64,000 bases of DNA from Tepiditoga spiralis (GTDB lineage: Bacteria; Thermotogota; Thermotogae; Petrotogales; Petrotogaceae): the NCBI RefSeq assembly GCF_014701195.1, contig NZ_AP018712.1, positions 1,010,501-1,074,500 of the forward strand, in the 5' to 3' direction. This document shows, one piece after another, positions 8,500 through 17,012 of this stretch. The notes beneath the pieces were generated by a model. It worked only from the letters and a program-made list of their open reading frames with translations, did no database searches and was not told where the DNA came from. The position numbers and the translations under genes were made by a program. The stretch's first letter is position 1; each line of letters begins with the position of its first letter.

Positions 8500-9945
8500 T
8501 TACCTCCCTTTTAGAACTAATATCGAATATTTTTCTAAAGACTTATTTTTTTTATTAAAATTCCCAAAAATTTTTATAATTTTAGAAGTATCAAAATTAT
8601 CTAATTTTATTTCGTGAGATTTAAAGTTATAATATATAATAAATTCATTTAATCTATTAAATACGCTTAATTTTACCATGTTTTTGTTTGAATACAAAAT
8701 CTTTATTTTTGCTTCTGAAATCCAGTCATTTTCTTTTCTAAAAGCTATTACAGACTTTAAAAAATTTAATATGGAAGTTTCGTTGTTTATTTGTTCTTCA
8801 AAAGATACACCACTGTAAGGTTTGTTGAATTTTATATTTTTCCATTCTGTTTGACCAATTCCATAACCACAAGAGTACCATTGTAGGGGTTCTTCTGCAT
8901 CTTCTGTGAAATCAACGTTTGAAAGTTTACCTTTCATACCTAATTCTTCACCATAGTATATAAAGGGATTTCCTGGTAATGTCATTAACATTGCAATTGA
9001 AAATTTAACTTTTTCTATGGTTTTAAGTTCAGACATTAATCTTGTCATATCATGATTTGTTAAAAAATTTCCAGAATTAGTAATAATTTTTTCTTCATTT
9101 AAATAATTTTCCATACTATTTTTTAAACCATTTATAAATTTTTTAGTAGAATTTCTTTTTAAACTTTCTTTTAAATCATAAGAAAATGGAAAGTTAAAAC
9201 CAATTTCAAAAATACCATTATATTTTTTAACTATTTTTGGATCATCCCAAACTTCACTTATTATTGTGGAATTTGGATTTATTGATTTTATATGAGAAAT
9301 CATTTCTTTCCAAAAAGATATATTTTTTTCATGTTGATATTCAAACTTCATTTCTTTTATGTTGTAATCAAATATATGTTTTGCAGCATCTAATCTAAAT
9401 CCATCAAATCCTATTTCTAACCAAAATGAAAATATTTTTTTCATTTCGTTCCAAAGATTTTTATTTTCAAAGTTTAATTCAGGAGAACCAGGTCCAAATA
9501 ATCCATAAAAGTATTTATCATTAACTTTATGCCAAATATTAATATTATTTCCCCAATGCCTTTTTTCATTTATATCTGTTTTATCATTTGACCAAATAAA
9601 ATAATTTTCATATTTTTTATCTCCGTTTAAGGCTTTTTGAAACCAAGGATGATTTATTGAAACATGATTTACTGGTATATCCAAAACAAATTTTAATCCT
9701 TTATTATGACCATTTTTTAAAGTTTCTTTTAATTCTTCTAAATTTCCATAAAGAGGATTTGTATTATAAAAATCAGTTATAGTGTATCCGTGAAAAGAAG
9801 GAGATTTCATTATTGGAAGAAGCCATATATGAGTAATACCTAAATTAACAAAATAGTCTAATTTTTTATTTAAACCAGAAAAATCTCCTATTCCGTCACC
9901 ATTACCATCAAAAAAAGATCTTAAATATAATTCATAAAAAATCAT
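8500..9945 (-). CDS. Cytoplasmic GH13 alpha-glucosidase / alpha-amylase family enzyme
   Basis: A 481-aa glycoside hydrolase of family 13 without a signal peptide. Conserved regions appear in order: the N-terminal loop DGNGDGIGDFSGL, region I DIPVNHVS, region II GFRLDAAKH (nucleophile Asp), region III IISEVWDD (acid/base Glu) and region IV FLTNHDMTR. Together they give the catalytic triad on a (beta/alpha)8 barrel. The short length and intracellular location suggest it works on imported maltodextrins or oligosaccharides, like neopullulanase/oligo-1,6-glucosidase types; exact specificity cannot be read. It diverges from the membrane-protein gene at 9999 and is followed directly by the transglycosylase gene. 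Confidence 0.92.
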   Translation of the reverse strand: MIFYELYLRSFFDGNGDGIGDFSGLNKKLDYFVNLGITHIWLLPIMKSPSFHGYTITDFYNTNPLYGNLEELKETLKNGHNKGLKFVLDIPVNHVSINHPWFQKALNGDKKYENYFIWSNDKTDINEKRHWGNNINIWHKVNDKYFYGLFGPGSPELNFENKNLWNEMKKIFSFWLEIGFDGFRLDAAKHIFDYNIKEMKFEYQHEKNISFWKEMISHIKSINPNSTIISEVWDDPKIVKKYNGIFEIGFNFPFSYDLKESLKRNSTKKFINGLKNSMENYLNEEKIITNSGNFLTNHDMTRLMSELKTIEKVKFSIAMLMTLPGNPFIYYGEELGMKGKLSNVDFTEDAEEPLQWYSCGYGIGQTEWKNIKFNKPYSGVSFEEQINNETSILNFLKSVIAFRKENDWISEAKIKILYSNKNMVKLSVFNRLNEFIIYYNFKSHEIKLDNFDTSKIIKIFGNFNKKNKSLEKYSILVLKGR

Positions 9946-9968
9946 AATAACAACTCCTTAAATATTTT

Positions 9969-9977
9969 TGGTATAAT
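9969..9977 (+). promoter_or_regulatory. Extended -10 promoter element
   Basis: TGGTATAAT, about 22 bases before the start codon at 9999. This is the promoter type most often seen in the window. Confidence 0.55.
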
Positions 9978-9998
9978 GTTTTTGAGGTGATATAAAAA

Positions 9999-11084
9999 AT
10001 GAAAACACTTTCAAGCTATTTTATCTTATTATCTTTAACATTGTTTGTAATATTTATTTCATTATTTATCTTTTATTTTAATTCTTTTAAAGATGATTTT
10101 GAAAAAGAAAGTTTTGATAAATATTCTAAGTTAATTTCTTCGACTATAACATTTGAGATAGAATCAAAGATAAATTTTTATAAAAATAAAACTTTAAAAG
10201 AAGGAATTCCAGTTGGTCCTGTAAAAGATTTTGAATTTTTAGACAAAACTTTTGGAGCAACAACAGAAATTTATAATTTTGAGAAGGAAAATTCTGAATT
10301 TATATTAATTTATGGTATTTATTCTGATATAAGCTACAAGATGCGTATGAATATTGAATACATATTAGATGAAATAGTTAGGGAATTAGATATAAATGGA
10401 AAGTATATTTTTATTTTTAATAAAAAACATTTTGGTGATGAAGAATTTTTAAAACGTATAAAGGATGATAAATTAGATTTTAATAAAAATAGAGTTGAAA
10501 AATACAATAATGGATACTTTTTTTATGATGAAATAGGAAAGTTAAAAATTAAATTTTTATATTATAGTAAGGGAATGTTTTCAAAAACTATAAAAGAAAA
10601 AATGTGGCAAATGTACATTATTTCAATGATATCATTTTTACTAATAGTTCTTTTAAATAATTATTTTTCAATAAGTATAAGGTTTAAAGTATCTCAAATT
10701 TTAAATGAAATATATGATTTTTTGAATAATCCTAAGAAAGAAATTAATGAGCATAGAGAATTTACAGAAGAGTTGAAAAAAATAAAAAAATCGATTTTAA
10801 CAAAAGAAGAAAGGAATTCATCATTTTTTAAAACATATGAAGAACTTAGATATATATACGAACTTACAGCTCAACATAATACGCTATTAATAGAATTAAT
10901 GGAGTTTATTGAAGAATTTTTTGAAAAAGATTTTTCTGAGTTAAAGATAGAAAATAAATTTGTTAAATTAGAAAAAAGTAAAAAGTATGAAAATATAGAT
11001 ACTGAATTTTATACTATAATAAAGAAAAATTTAATCCAACTTTATGAAAAAATAAAAAAATTAAAGGATAATGAACAAATATAA
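9999..11084 (+). CDS. Two-transmembrane membrane protein, unknown function
   Basis: A 361-aa protein that I do not recognise. One membrane segment lies near residues 6-27 and a second near 205-222 (MYIISMISFLLIVLLNNYF). The roughly 175 residues between them would be outside the cytoplasm. The C-terminal 135 residues are cytoplasmic, rich in Glu and Lys, and look helical or coiled-coil. This layout is that of sensor proteins such as histidine kinases or chemoreceptors, but no kinase, GGDEF, HAMP or methyl-accepting motif is visible. The gene has its own extended -10 promoter and diverges from the GH13 gene. Confidence 0.6.
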   Translation: MKTLSSYFILLSLTLFVIFISLFIFYFNSFKDDFEKESFDKYSKLISSTITFEIESKINFYKNKTLKEGIPVGPVKDFEFLDKTFGATTEIYNFEKENSEFILIYGIYSDISYKMRMNIEYILDEIVRELDINGKYIFIFNKKHFGDEEFLKRIKDDKLDFNKNRVEKYNNGYFFYDEIGKLKIKFLYYSKGMFSKTIKEKMWQMYIISMISFLLIVLLNNYFSISIRFKVSQILNEIYDFLNNPKKEINEHREFTEELKKIKKSILTKEERNSSFFKTYEELRYIYELTAQHNTLLIELMEFIEEFFEKDFSELKIENKFVKLEKSKKYENIDTEFYTIIKKNLIQLYEKIKKLKDNEQI

Positions 11085-11196
11085 TGAAAAAAAAACCTTT
11101 TAATTTTAAAATGGACGGTTTGTCGACTTTGAAATTAAATGTTAAAATAAAAGTTGTATAATTAAAAATATATTACACATAATGGGAGGTGTGTTT

Positions 11197-13548
11197 ATGA
11201 AAAAATATTTTTTTATATCCTTTTTATTAGTATTGCTGTTAATTTTTTCGAGTTGTAATACAAAAACTGTAATATTAAAAGCCAGTCCTAAAGTTCAAGC
11301 ACCAGTAGGAGCAACTTCTGTTTCGTTATCAGGCTTTATAACAGATTTAGAAAATCAAATAAAACAAAGTTTACCAATAAAAATTGTAAACAGAAACCCT
11401 TTAACCTTTAGATATGCAACAGACTTAATAAATGTATCTGTTAGTGATTTTTTTAGTTCTGATCAGATAAATTTAGATAGTTTTAGCAAGGTATTAAATC
11501 AAAATTTTGATGTTCCTTTAATACCAGCTCCTGAAAATTTAGGGGATTTTTCAATTCCTTCAGTTACAATAGGTAGTGTTCCAGACATAGGTATTAATAT
11601 AGTATTACCTGGAATAACAGAAGCAGAAGGAATTGAAGTTAATCAACATCAAACTTCTTCGCAAACAATAAGTACAGGTCTTTCTGGTACAGAATTTGTA
11701 ACTGCAACGTTAAAAGGGAATATTGAAGTGAACTTAACTCAAAACGCTTTTACAAATCTTGATACGGAAATTTATATTCTTAAAGTAACTCAAGGTACAA
11801 ATGTATTAAAAACATTTAATCTTTTAAAAGGTTCAAACATTTTAGATCTAAGCGGTATCACTATAGAACCTAAAGATTTGGGTATTTCATTTGAAGCAAC
11901 ACTTATAGGAAGTAATGCAAATGTAAAAATTGACGAAAATAATCCTGAAATATTAGCTTCTATAACACCTCATATTGCTTTAGCATCTATAAGTGGAGCT
12001 AAAATAACTTTAAAACAAGATGTTAATTTAACAATTCCGGCAATTTTAAGTTCAGCAACTTTTAAAAGTGGAAGTAAATTAAGTTTACATTCAAATGAAA
12101 TACAATTTAAATCTGTTAATGGAAACTTCAATATAGGTAGTCAAACAATACCATTATCTGTAACTTCAGGTGATTTGACAGCTGATTTATCTGATGCAAC
12201 TTTAACTCCTTCAGATAATTTGAATATAAATGCATCAATAACAGCAGATATACCAGATGCAAGTATGAGCCCTATGAGTGCATCGGCATCGCTTGAAAAT
12301 ATTGGTTTTTCAAATGTAGTTATAAATAATTCTGATTTGGATTTTCATGGTAATCAAACAATTCCTATACCAAGTGTTGCAAAAGGAATCGTTGATAATA
12401 TAGTTATTGATTCTGGTAAAGTTACAATAGAATGGAAAAACACAACACCGTTTGTAATAAAATCAAAGATTTTATCAAATGTTTTAGGTATAAACGAGAG
12501 TGTGAACTTAGATATAACAAACTCTGGATCTCATACAATAAACTTAAGTGGAAAAACACTTGATTTTAAAACATTAGATAATATAGATTTTTCATACAGT
12601 GCTTCACCAACAGGTTATAATGGAAGTACTTTGAGTTTATCAAATGTTAATCCAGGTGATTCATACACATTTGAAGCAACTATATTATTTGATGGAAATG
12701 CTTTTAATATAGGAAGCATAACAATAAATGCAACTACTATTAAAGGTTCTTTAGGAGATCCTATGGATCTTTCATTTAGTGATAATGATATGGCAGATAT
12801 GCTAAATAAAATACAAATAAATAAAGTTCCTTTAACCTTTGTATCCACTTTAAATAATGTTGATATGAATGGAAGTGTTACTATAGCTGCAAGCTATACA
12901 GACACAACAGGAAGTTCTAAAACAACGAATTATAATCCAATAACTCTTGGAACATCTTCAACAATTGATGCATCTGATATTATAAATTCACATCCAAAAG
13001 ATCTTGAACTTGGTTATTCAATAAATATAGATAGTGCTGTATTAAATGGTACAAATCAATCGATTGAAGCGGGTGTTTTACTTGATTTACCATTTAAATT
13101 TAGTGTAAGTCAAGATACTACAATTACAAATGATATAAAGTTAAGTGAAGGAGATATTTTAGGAAGAAATGAAGAAAACGCTCAAGATATGAAAGAACTT
13201 TTAGATGGGGTTATGAATGAAAACTTAGTAATTCATTTAGGAATTATGAATACAACAGGGGCTAAAGTAAAAGTTCAATTCATTCACGATGGAGCACCTG
13301 TTAACTTTAAAATAAATGATCAAATAGTTAATGGTTTACTAATAAATAATTCTGAATTTAAACAAAACTTAGCAATTGATATTACTAATATATTTGAACA
13401 AATAAAAAATACAAATCCTTATCCACTTTCATTGAGAATAATCTTACCTGAAGGTGTGTATAATATAAATGCTGATGGAAAATTAGATGCAGATTTATGG
13501 GTAAGTATAGGTGCAGATTTTAAAATTCCATTGCACCTAAATCAATAA
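11197..13548 (+). CDS. Large beta-rich lipoprotein, unknown function
   Basis: A 783-aa lipoprotein. The signal sequence ends in the lipobox LLLIFSSC, with Cys near residue 20. The mature protein is rich in Ser, Thr, Asn and short alternating hydrophobic stretches and contains many near-repeats of the type 'ITIPAIL...LSLH' and 'SGSKLSL'. It is probably an elongated stack of beta domains. No enzymatic motif is seen. An upstream in-frame ATG at 11182 lies before the GGGAGGTG ribosome site and is unlikely to be used. The next gene, 15 bases downstream, encodes a beta-barrel-like exported protein, so the two probably form a pair anchored at or in the outer envelope. Confidence 0.7.
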   Translation: MKKYFFISFLLVLLLIFSSCNTKTVILKASPKVQAPVGATSVSLSGFITDLENQIKQSLPIKIVNRNPLTFRYATDLINVSVSDFFSSDQINLDSFSKVLNQNFDVPLIPAPENLGDFSIPSVTIGSVPDIGINIVLPGITEAEGIEVNQHQTSSQTISTGLSGTEFVTATLKGNIEVNLTQNAFTNLDTEIYILKVTQGTNVLKTFNLLKGSNILDLSGITIEPKDLGISFEATLIGSNANVKIDENNPEILASITPHIALASISGAKITLKQDVNLTIPAILSSATFKSGSKLSLHSNEIQFKSVNGNFNIGSQTIPLSVTSGDLTADLSDATLTPSDNLNINASITADIPDASMSPMSASASLENIGFSNVVINNSDLDFHGNQTIPIPSVAKGIVDNIVIDSGKVTIEWKNTTPFVIKSKILSNVLGINESVNLDITNSGSHTINLSGKTLDFKTLDNIDFSYSASPTGYNGSTLSLSNVNPGDSYTFEATILFDGNAFNIGSITINATTIKGSLGDPMDLSFSDNDMADMLNKIQINKVPLTFVSTLNNVDMNGSVTIAASYTDTTGSSKTTNYNPITLGTSSTIDASDIINSHPKDLELGYSINIDSAVLNGTNQSIEAGVLLDLPFKFSVSQDTTITNDIKLSEGDILGRNEENAQDMKELLDGVMNENLVIHLGIMNTTGAKVKVQFIHDGAPVNFKINDQIVNGLLINNSEFKQNLAIDITNIFEQIKNTNPYPLSLRIILPEGVYNINADGKLDADLWVSIGADFKIPLHLNQ

Positions 13549-13563
13549 GGAGGTGGAAGAATA

Positions 13564-14793
13564 ATGAAAAAACTAATAGTTCTTTTATTAATAAGCTTAT
13601 CAATACTTTCTTTTTCTATAAATGAATGGAATAATGAGATTAATCCAGCATTATTAAATGAAACTAATAGAGGTTTTTTTGATTTTATTGAACTTGGAGA
13701 AAGCTTTGGATTAAATATATCTGAACCTATTTATTCTATTCCAGAACTTTTAAAAATGAGAACACAAGATGTAGTTACTGTTGATTTGAATAAAATTTAT
13801 AATTCATTAAATAAAAAGGATTTGATTTTAGGGATTTTAACTAATAATGAAGCACATATGAAAATAAATTTATTTGGTTTAAAACTTGGAACTTATACAA
13901 ATATTAGTGGAATTGGAAAAATCAATATTCCAAATAAACTTTTAAGCATAATGGTAAATGGTAATGAAATCAATAAAGATTATGAAACTTTTGGAAAAGT
14001 TGATTTAAAAGCAAGAGTTGAAGCTGGATTATTTTTAGGTCTTGGAAGATTTGGAATAAAAGTTGGAAGCTTTTTACCTTTATTGTATTCAGATGAAAGA
14101 GCAGGATATAAAGCTTTATTTTCAACAAATTTAAATGATATGAGTATAAATGGAACGGTTAGTGCAAAAATACCAGTTTACTCAGTATTGTTACCAGAAC
14201 AATTAGAAAATATAGAAAATTTAGATACAGATAAACTACAAAATAAATTGATGAATAACAGCGGTACAAAAATAGATATAGGGTATGTGGTAATGTCAGA
14301 AAATAAACCTTCATTTGGAATGTCTTTAAATAATCTGACAATTTCTAAAGCCACATTGGATAAAAAATTATTTTTGAATGCTAATTATACAGTTTCAGCT
14401 TCAAATATAATTTCTGGAGGCGAAGCTACAACAACTAGTAATTTTAATTTTGAAAAAGATTCTGATGTTAGTTTTAAAGTAGATGCTCCAACTAATTTTT
14501 CAATGTTCATGAGAGTTCCACTTTTATTTGATTTTTATCCTCATTTTGAATATTATTTTACAGGAAATAATATTAATTGGGGAATTGAAGCAAAAACATC
14601 ATTACTATGGTTATTTCCTTTGAATATATCGCTTGATAATACATTTGGTATTTGGAGTACTAAAGTTGGAATTGGCGTAAATATAGGGCTTGCAGAAGCT
14701 TTTATTCAAATAGGTAGTGCTTCTATGGATTTAAAAGATGCTCTTGCATTTAAAGGATTGTCACTCAAAATTAACATGAGTTTAGGATTTTAA
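13564..14793 (+). CDS. Exported beta-barrel-like outer envelope protein
   Basis: A 409-aa protein with a signal peptide (KKLIVLLLISLSILSFS). The sequence alternates hydrophobic and polar residues in long stretches, especially in the C-terminal half (EAKTSLLWLFPLNISLD, then VGIGVNIGL). It ends in LKINMSLGF. A terminal aromatic residue after an alternating strand is typical of outer-membrane beta-barrels. It is translated from a strong site (AAGGAGGTGG) just after the lipoprotein gene. I infer an outer-membrane ('toga') protein working with that lipoprotein; the family name is not known to me. Confidence 0.6.
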   Translation: MKKLIVLLLISLSILSFSINEWNNEINPALLNETNRGFFDFIELGESFGLNISEPIYSIPELLKMRTQDVVTVDLNKIYNSLNKKDLILGILTNNEAHMKINLFGLKLGTYTNISGIGKINIPNKLLSIMVNGNEINKDYETFGKVDLKARVEAGLFLGLGRFGIKVGSFLPLLYSDERAGYKALFSTNLNDMSINGTVSAKIPVYSVLLPEQLENIENLDTDKLQNKLMNNSGTKIDIGYVVMSENKPSFGMSLNNLTISKATLDKKLFLNANYTVSASNIISGGEATTTSNFNFEKDSDVSFKVDAPTNFSMFMRVPLLFDFYPHFEYYFTGNNINWGIEAKTSLLWLFPLNISLDNTFGIWSTKVGIGVNIGLAEAFIQIGSASMDLKDALAFKGLSLKINMSLGF

Positions 14794-14794
14794 C

Positions 14795-14823
14795 TTGACA
14801 ATGTAGCATTTTATAAATATAAT
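14795..14823 (+). promoter_or_regulatory. Consensus sigma-A promoter of the second acpP
   Basis: TTGACA (14795-14800), exactly 17 bases, TATAAT (14818-14823). Both hexamers match the consensus perfectly, so strong constitutive expression is expected. Confidence 0.85.
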
Positions 14824-14866
14824 TGAGTCGAATTATCATTTAAACATGTGTCGGGAGGGTGTAATT

Positions 14867-15121
14867 GTGACAAGAGAAGAACTTTTTGATAAGATGAAAG
14901 AGGTTATTGTAGAAACTCTCGGTGTTGAAGAAGAAGATGTAAAACTCGACTCTTCCTTTGTAGACGATTTGGACGCAGATTCACTTGAATTAGTAGATTT
15001 AACTATGGCTCTTGAATCTGAACTTGGAGTAACTATTGAAGACGATGAGATAGAAAGTCTAAAGTCTGTAGAAGATGCACTGAAAATTGTAGCAAATAAA
15101 TTAAATATTGACGAAGATTAA
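14867..15121 (+). CDS. acpP: Acyl carrier protein (second copy)
   Basis: An 84-aa acyl carrier protein with the phosphopantetheine motif LDADSLELVDL. It starts with GTG at 14867, eight bases after the GGGAGGG ribosome site. The in-frame ATG at 14846 would add seven residues encoded by that ribosome site and is not used. A perfect consensus promoter and a strong terminator frame it as a single-gene, highly expressed unit, as expected for the main fatty-acid-synthesis ACP. The copy at 4785 differs in length and in helix I. Confidence 0.95.
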   Translation: MTREELFDKMKEVIVETLGVEEEDVKLDSSFVDDLDADSLELVDLTMALESELGVTIEDDEIESLKSVEDALKIVANKLNIDED

Positions 15122-15130
15122 CCGTAATAA

Positions 15131-15157
15131 CGGGGAGCTTTTGCTCCCCGTTTTTTT
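15131..15157 (+). terminator. Intrinsic terminator of acpP copy 2
   Basis: CGGGGAGC, loop TTTT, GCTCCCCG, then seven T. Confidence 0.93.
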
Positions 15158-15191
15158 AATTTCAAATATAATATTTTGGAGGTGTTTAAAT

Positions 15192-16766
15192 ATGGTGAAA
15201 AAGCATATTATAGTTACTGGTGGCGTTTTGAGTGGGATAGGAAAAGGAATAGTTTCAGCATCAGTTGGAAAGATAATGAAAGATTCAGGAATAAATGTAA
15301 ATTCATTAAAATTGGATCCTTATTTGAATGTGGACGCAGGTACAATGAATCCTAATCAACATGGCGAAGTTTTTGTTACAGACGATGGTTATGAAGCAGA
15401 TTTGGATTTGGGTCATTATGAAAGGTTTTTAGGAATCCCAATGAAAAAATTTAACAATTTAACAACAGGGCAAGTCTATAAAAGCATAATTGAAAAAGAA
15501 AGAGCAGGAAAATATTTAGGAGGAACTGTTCAAATGGTACCTCATGTAACGAATGAAATAAAAGAAAGAATTAAATCAATAGATACTGATTTATTATTAA
15601 TAGAAGTCGGCGGAACTGTAGGAGATATAGAAGGAGAAATATTTCTTGAAGCAATTAGACAACTTTCTGTTGAAGAAGGAAAAGAAAATTTTATGTTTAT
15701 TCATGTGACTTTTGTTCCTTATTTAGGAGTTACAAATGAATTTAAGACTAAACCAACTCAACAATCTGTACAATTATTAAGAAAAATAGGTATACAACCA
15801 GATATGTTAATTATAAGAACAGAAAAAGAAATAGATCAATCAAGTTTAGAAAAAGTTTCACTTTTTGGTGGAGTAAAAAGTGAGTATGTTATTAATCTTC
15901 CAGATTTAAACAATGTTTATGAAGTTCCTGAAGTCATACATAAGATGGGTGTTCAAAATTTAATAGCAAAGAAATTAAATATAAGTATTACCAATAATCT
16001 CAATTGGAATTGTCCAAAAACTTTTAAACCATTAAAAATAGCAATGGTTGGTAAATATCTTGGAACGGATGATGCTTATAAAAGTATACTTGAAAGTATA
16101 TTTTTATGTGGTGTGAAAAAACCAGAACTTTTAGATGCAGAAACTTTGGAAGAGTACGATGATGAAGGTGTTGTTTCAGTACTTTCAAAGTACGATGGAA
16201 TAATTATTCCGGGTGGTTTTGGAAAAAGAGGTATAGAAGGAAAGTTAAAGGCTATAAAATTTGCAAGAGAAAATAAAGTACCAATACTTGGAATATGTTT
16301 AGGTATGCAAACCATGATAATAGAATTTGCAAGAAATGTTATGGGATATAATGGGGCAAATTCAACGGAATTTGATGTAGATACAAAGTATCCTGTTGTA
16401 GATATGATGGAACAACAAAAAAATATTTTACAACTTGGAGGAACTATGAGACTTGGAGCTCAAAAAACTGAAGTAATAAAAGGTTCAAAATTATTTGATA
16501 TATATAATAAAGAAATTATAGATGAAAGACATCGTCATAGATATGAAGCAAATTCAGATAAATTCAAGGAAATGTTTACAACTCCAGAAAAAAATGAAGA
16601 TAATAAATTAATAGTTGGAGGAAAATCAGATTTTGTTGAAGAAATAGAATTAAAAGATCATCCATTTTTTGTAGGTATTCAATATCATCCAGAATATAAA
16701 TCAAAAGTGGGTGCGCCACATCCAATCTTTAAAGCGTTTACAGAAGCAATAATAAATAATTTATGA
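15192..16766 (+). CDS. pyrG: CTP synthase
   Basis: A 524-aa glutamine-dependent enzyme converting UTP to CTP. The N-terminal synthetase domain opens with IIVTGGVLSGIGKGIVSAS (P-loop), then LKLDPYLNVDAGTMNP and HGEVFVTDDG. The C-terminal class I glutamine amidotransferase domain (from about 290) shows GICLGMQ with the nucleophile Cys, and the His/Glu pair in QYHPEYKS. Length matches the family (about 530-545). The start is the ATG at 15192 after GGAGGTG; the frame is open further upstream to 15108, but that stretch crosses the acpP terminator and cannot be coding. Terminators on both sides make it monocistronic. Confidence 0.97.
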   Translation: MVKKHIIVTGGVLSGIGKGIVSASVGKIMKDSGINVNSLKLDPYLNVDAGTMNPNQHGEVFVTDDGYEADLDLGHYERFLGIPMKKFNNLTTGQVYKSIIEKERAGKYLGGTVQMVPHVTNEIKERIKSIDTDLLLIEVGGTVGDIEGEIFLEAIRQLSVEEGKENFMFIHVTFVPYLGVTNEFKTKPTQQSVQLLRKIGIQPDMLIIRTEKEIDQSSLEKVSLFGGVKSEYVINLPDLNNVYEVPEVIHKMGVQNLIAKKLNISITNNLNWNCPKTFKPLKIAMVGKYLGTDDAYKSILESIFLCGVKKPELLDAETLEEYDDEGVVSVLSKYDGIIIPGGFGKRGIEGKLKAIKFARENKVPILGICLGMQTMIIEFARNVMGYNGANSTEFDVDTKYPVVDMMEQQKNILQLGGTMRLGAQKTEVIKGSKLFDIYNKEIIDERHRHRYEANSDKFKEMFTTPEKNEDNKLIVGGKSDFVEEIELKDHPFFVGIQYHPEYKSKVGAPHPIFKAFTEAIINNL

Positions 16767-16781
16767 GTTTTAAATAAAAAA

Positions 16782-16811
16782 GGGCAAATCTTTATTGATT
16801 TGCCTTTTTTT
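16782..16811 (+). terminator. Intrinsic terminator of pyrG
   Basis: GGCAAATC, loop TTTATT, GATTTGCC, then seven T. Confidence 0.9.
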
Positions 16812-17012
16812 ACATATAATAAATACAATGTATAATTTGATTATTATTAATATCTGTTTCGTAAATACTTTAAAAAGATGTATAATATATATATAATATC
16901 TTAAAATTATTTTTAGAATTAATATTAAAAAAATAAATTTAATGTATATATTTATATGTAAAAAATTAATATTTTTTTGAAAAAATGGACAATCAAATAA
17001 GGGGGATAAAAT

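Noticed and set aside
15108-15191. N-terminal extension of CTP synthase.
   Set aside because: It crosses the acpP stop codon and the acpP terminator; the ATG at 15192 has the ribosome site and starts the conserved domain.
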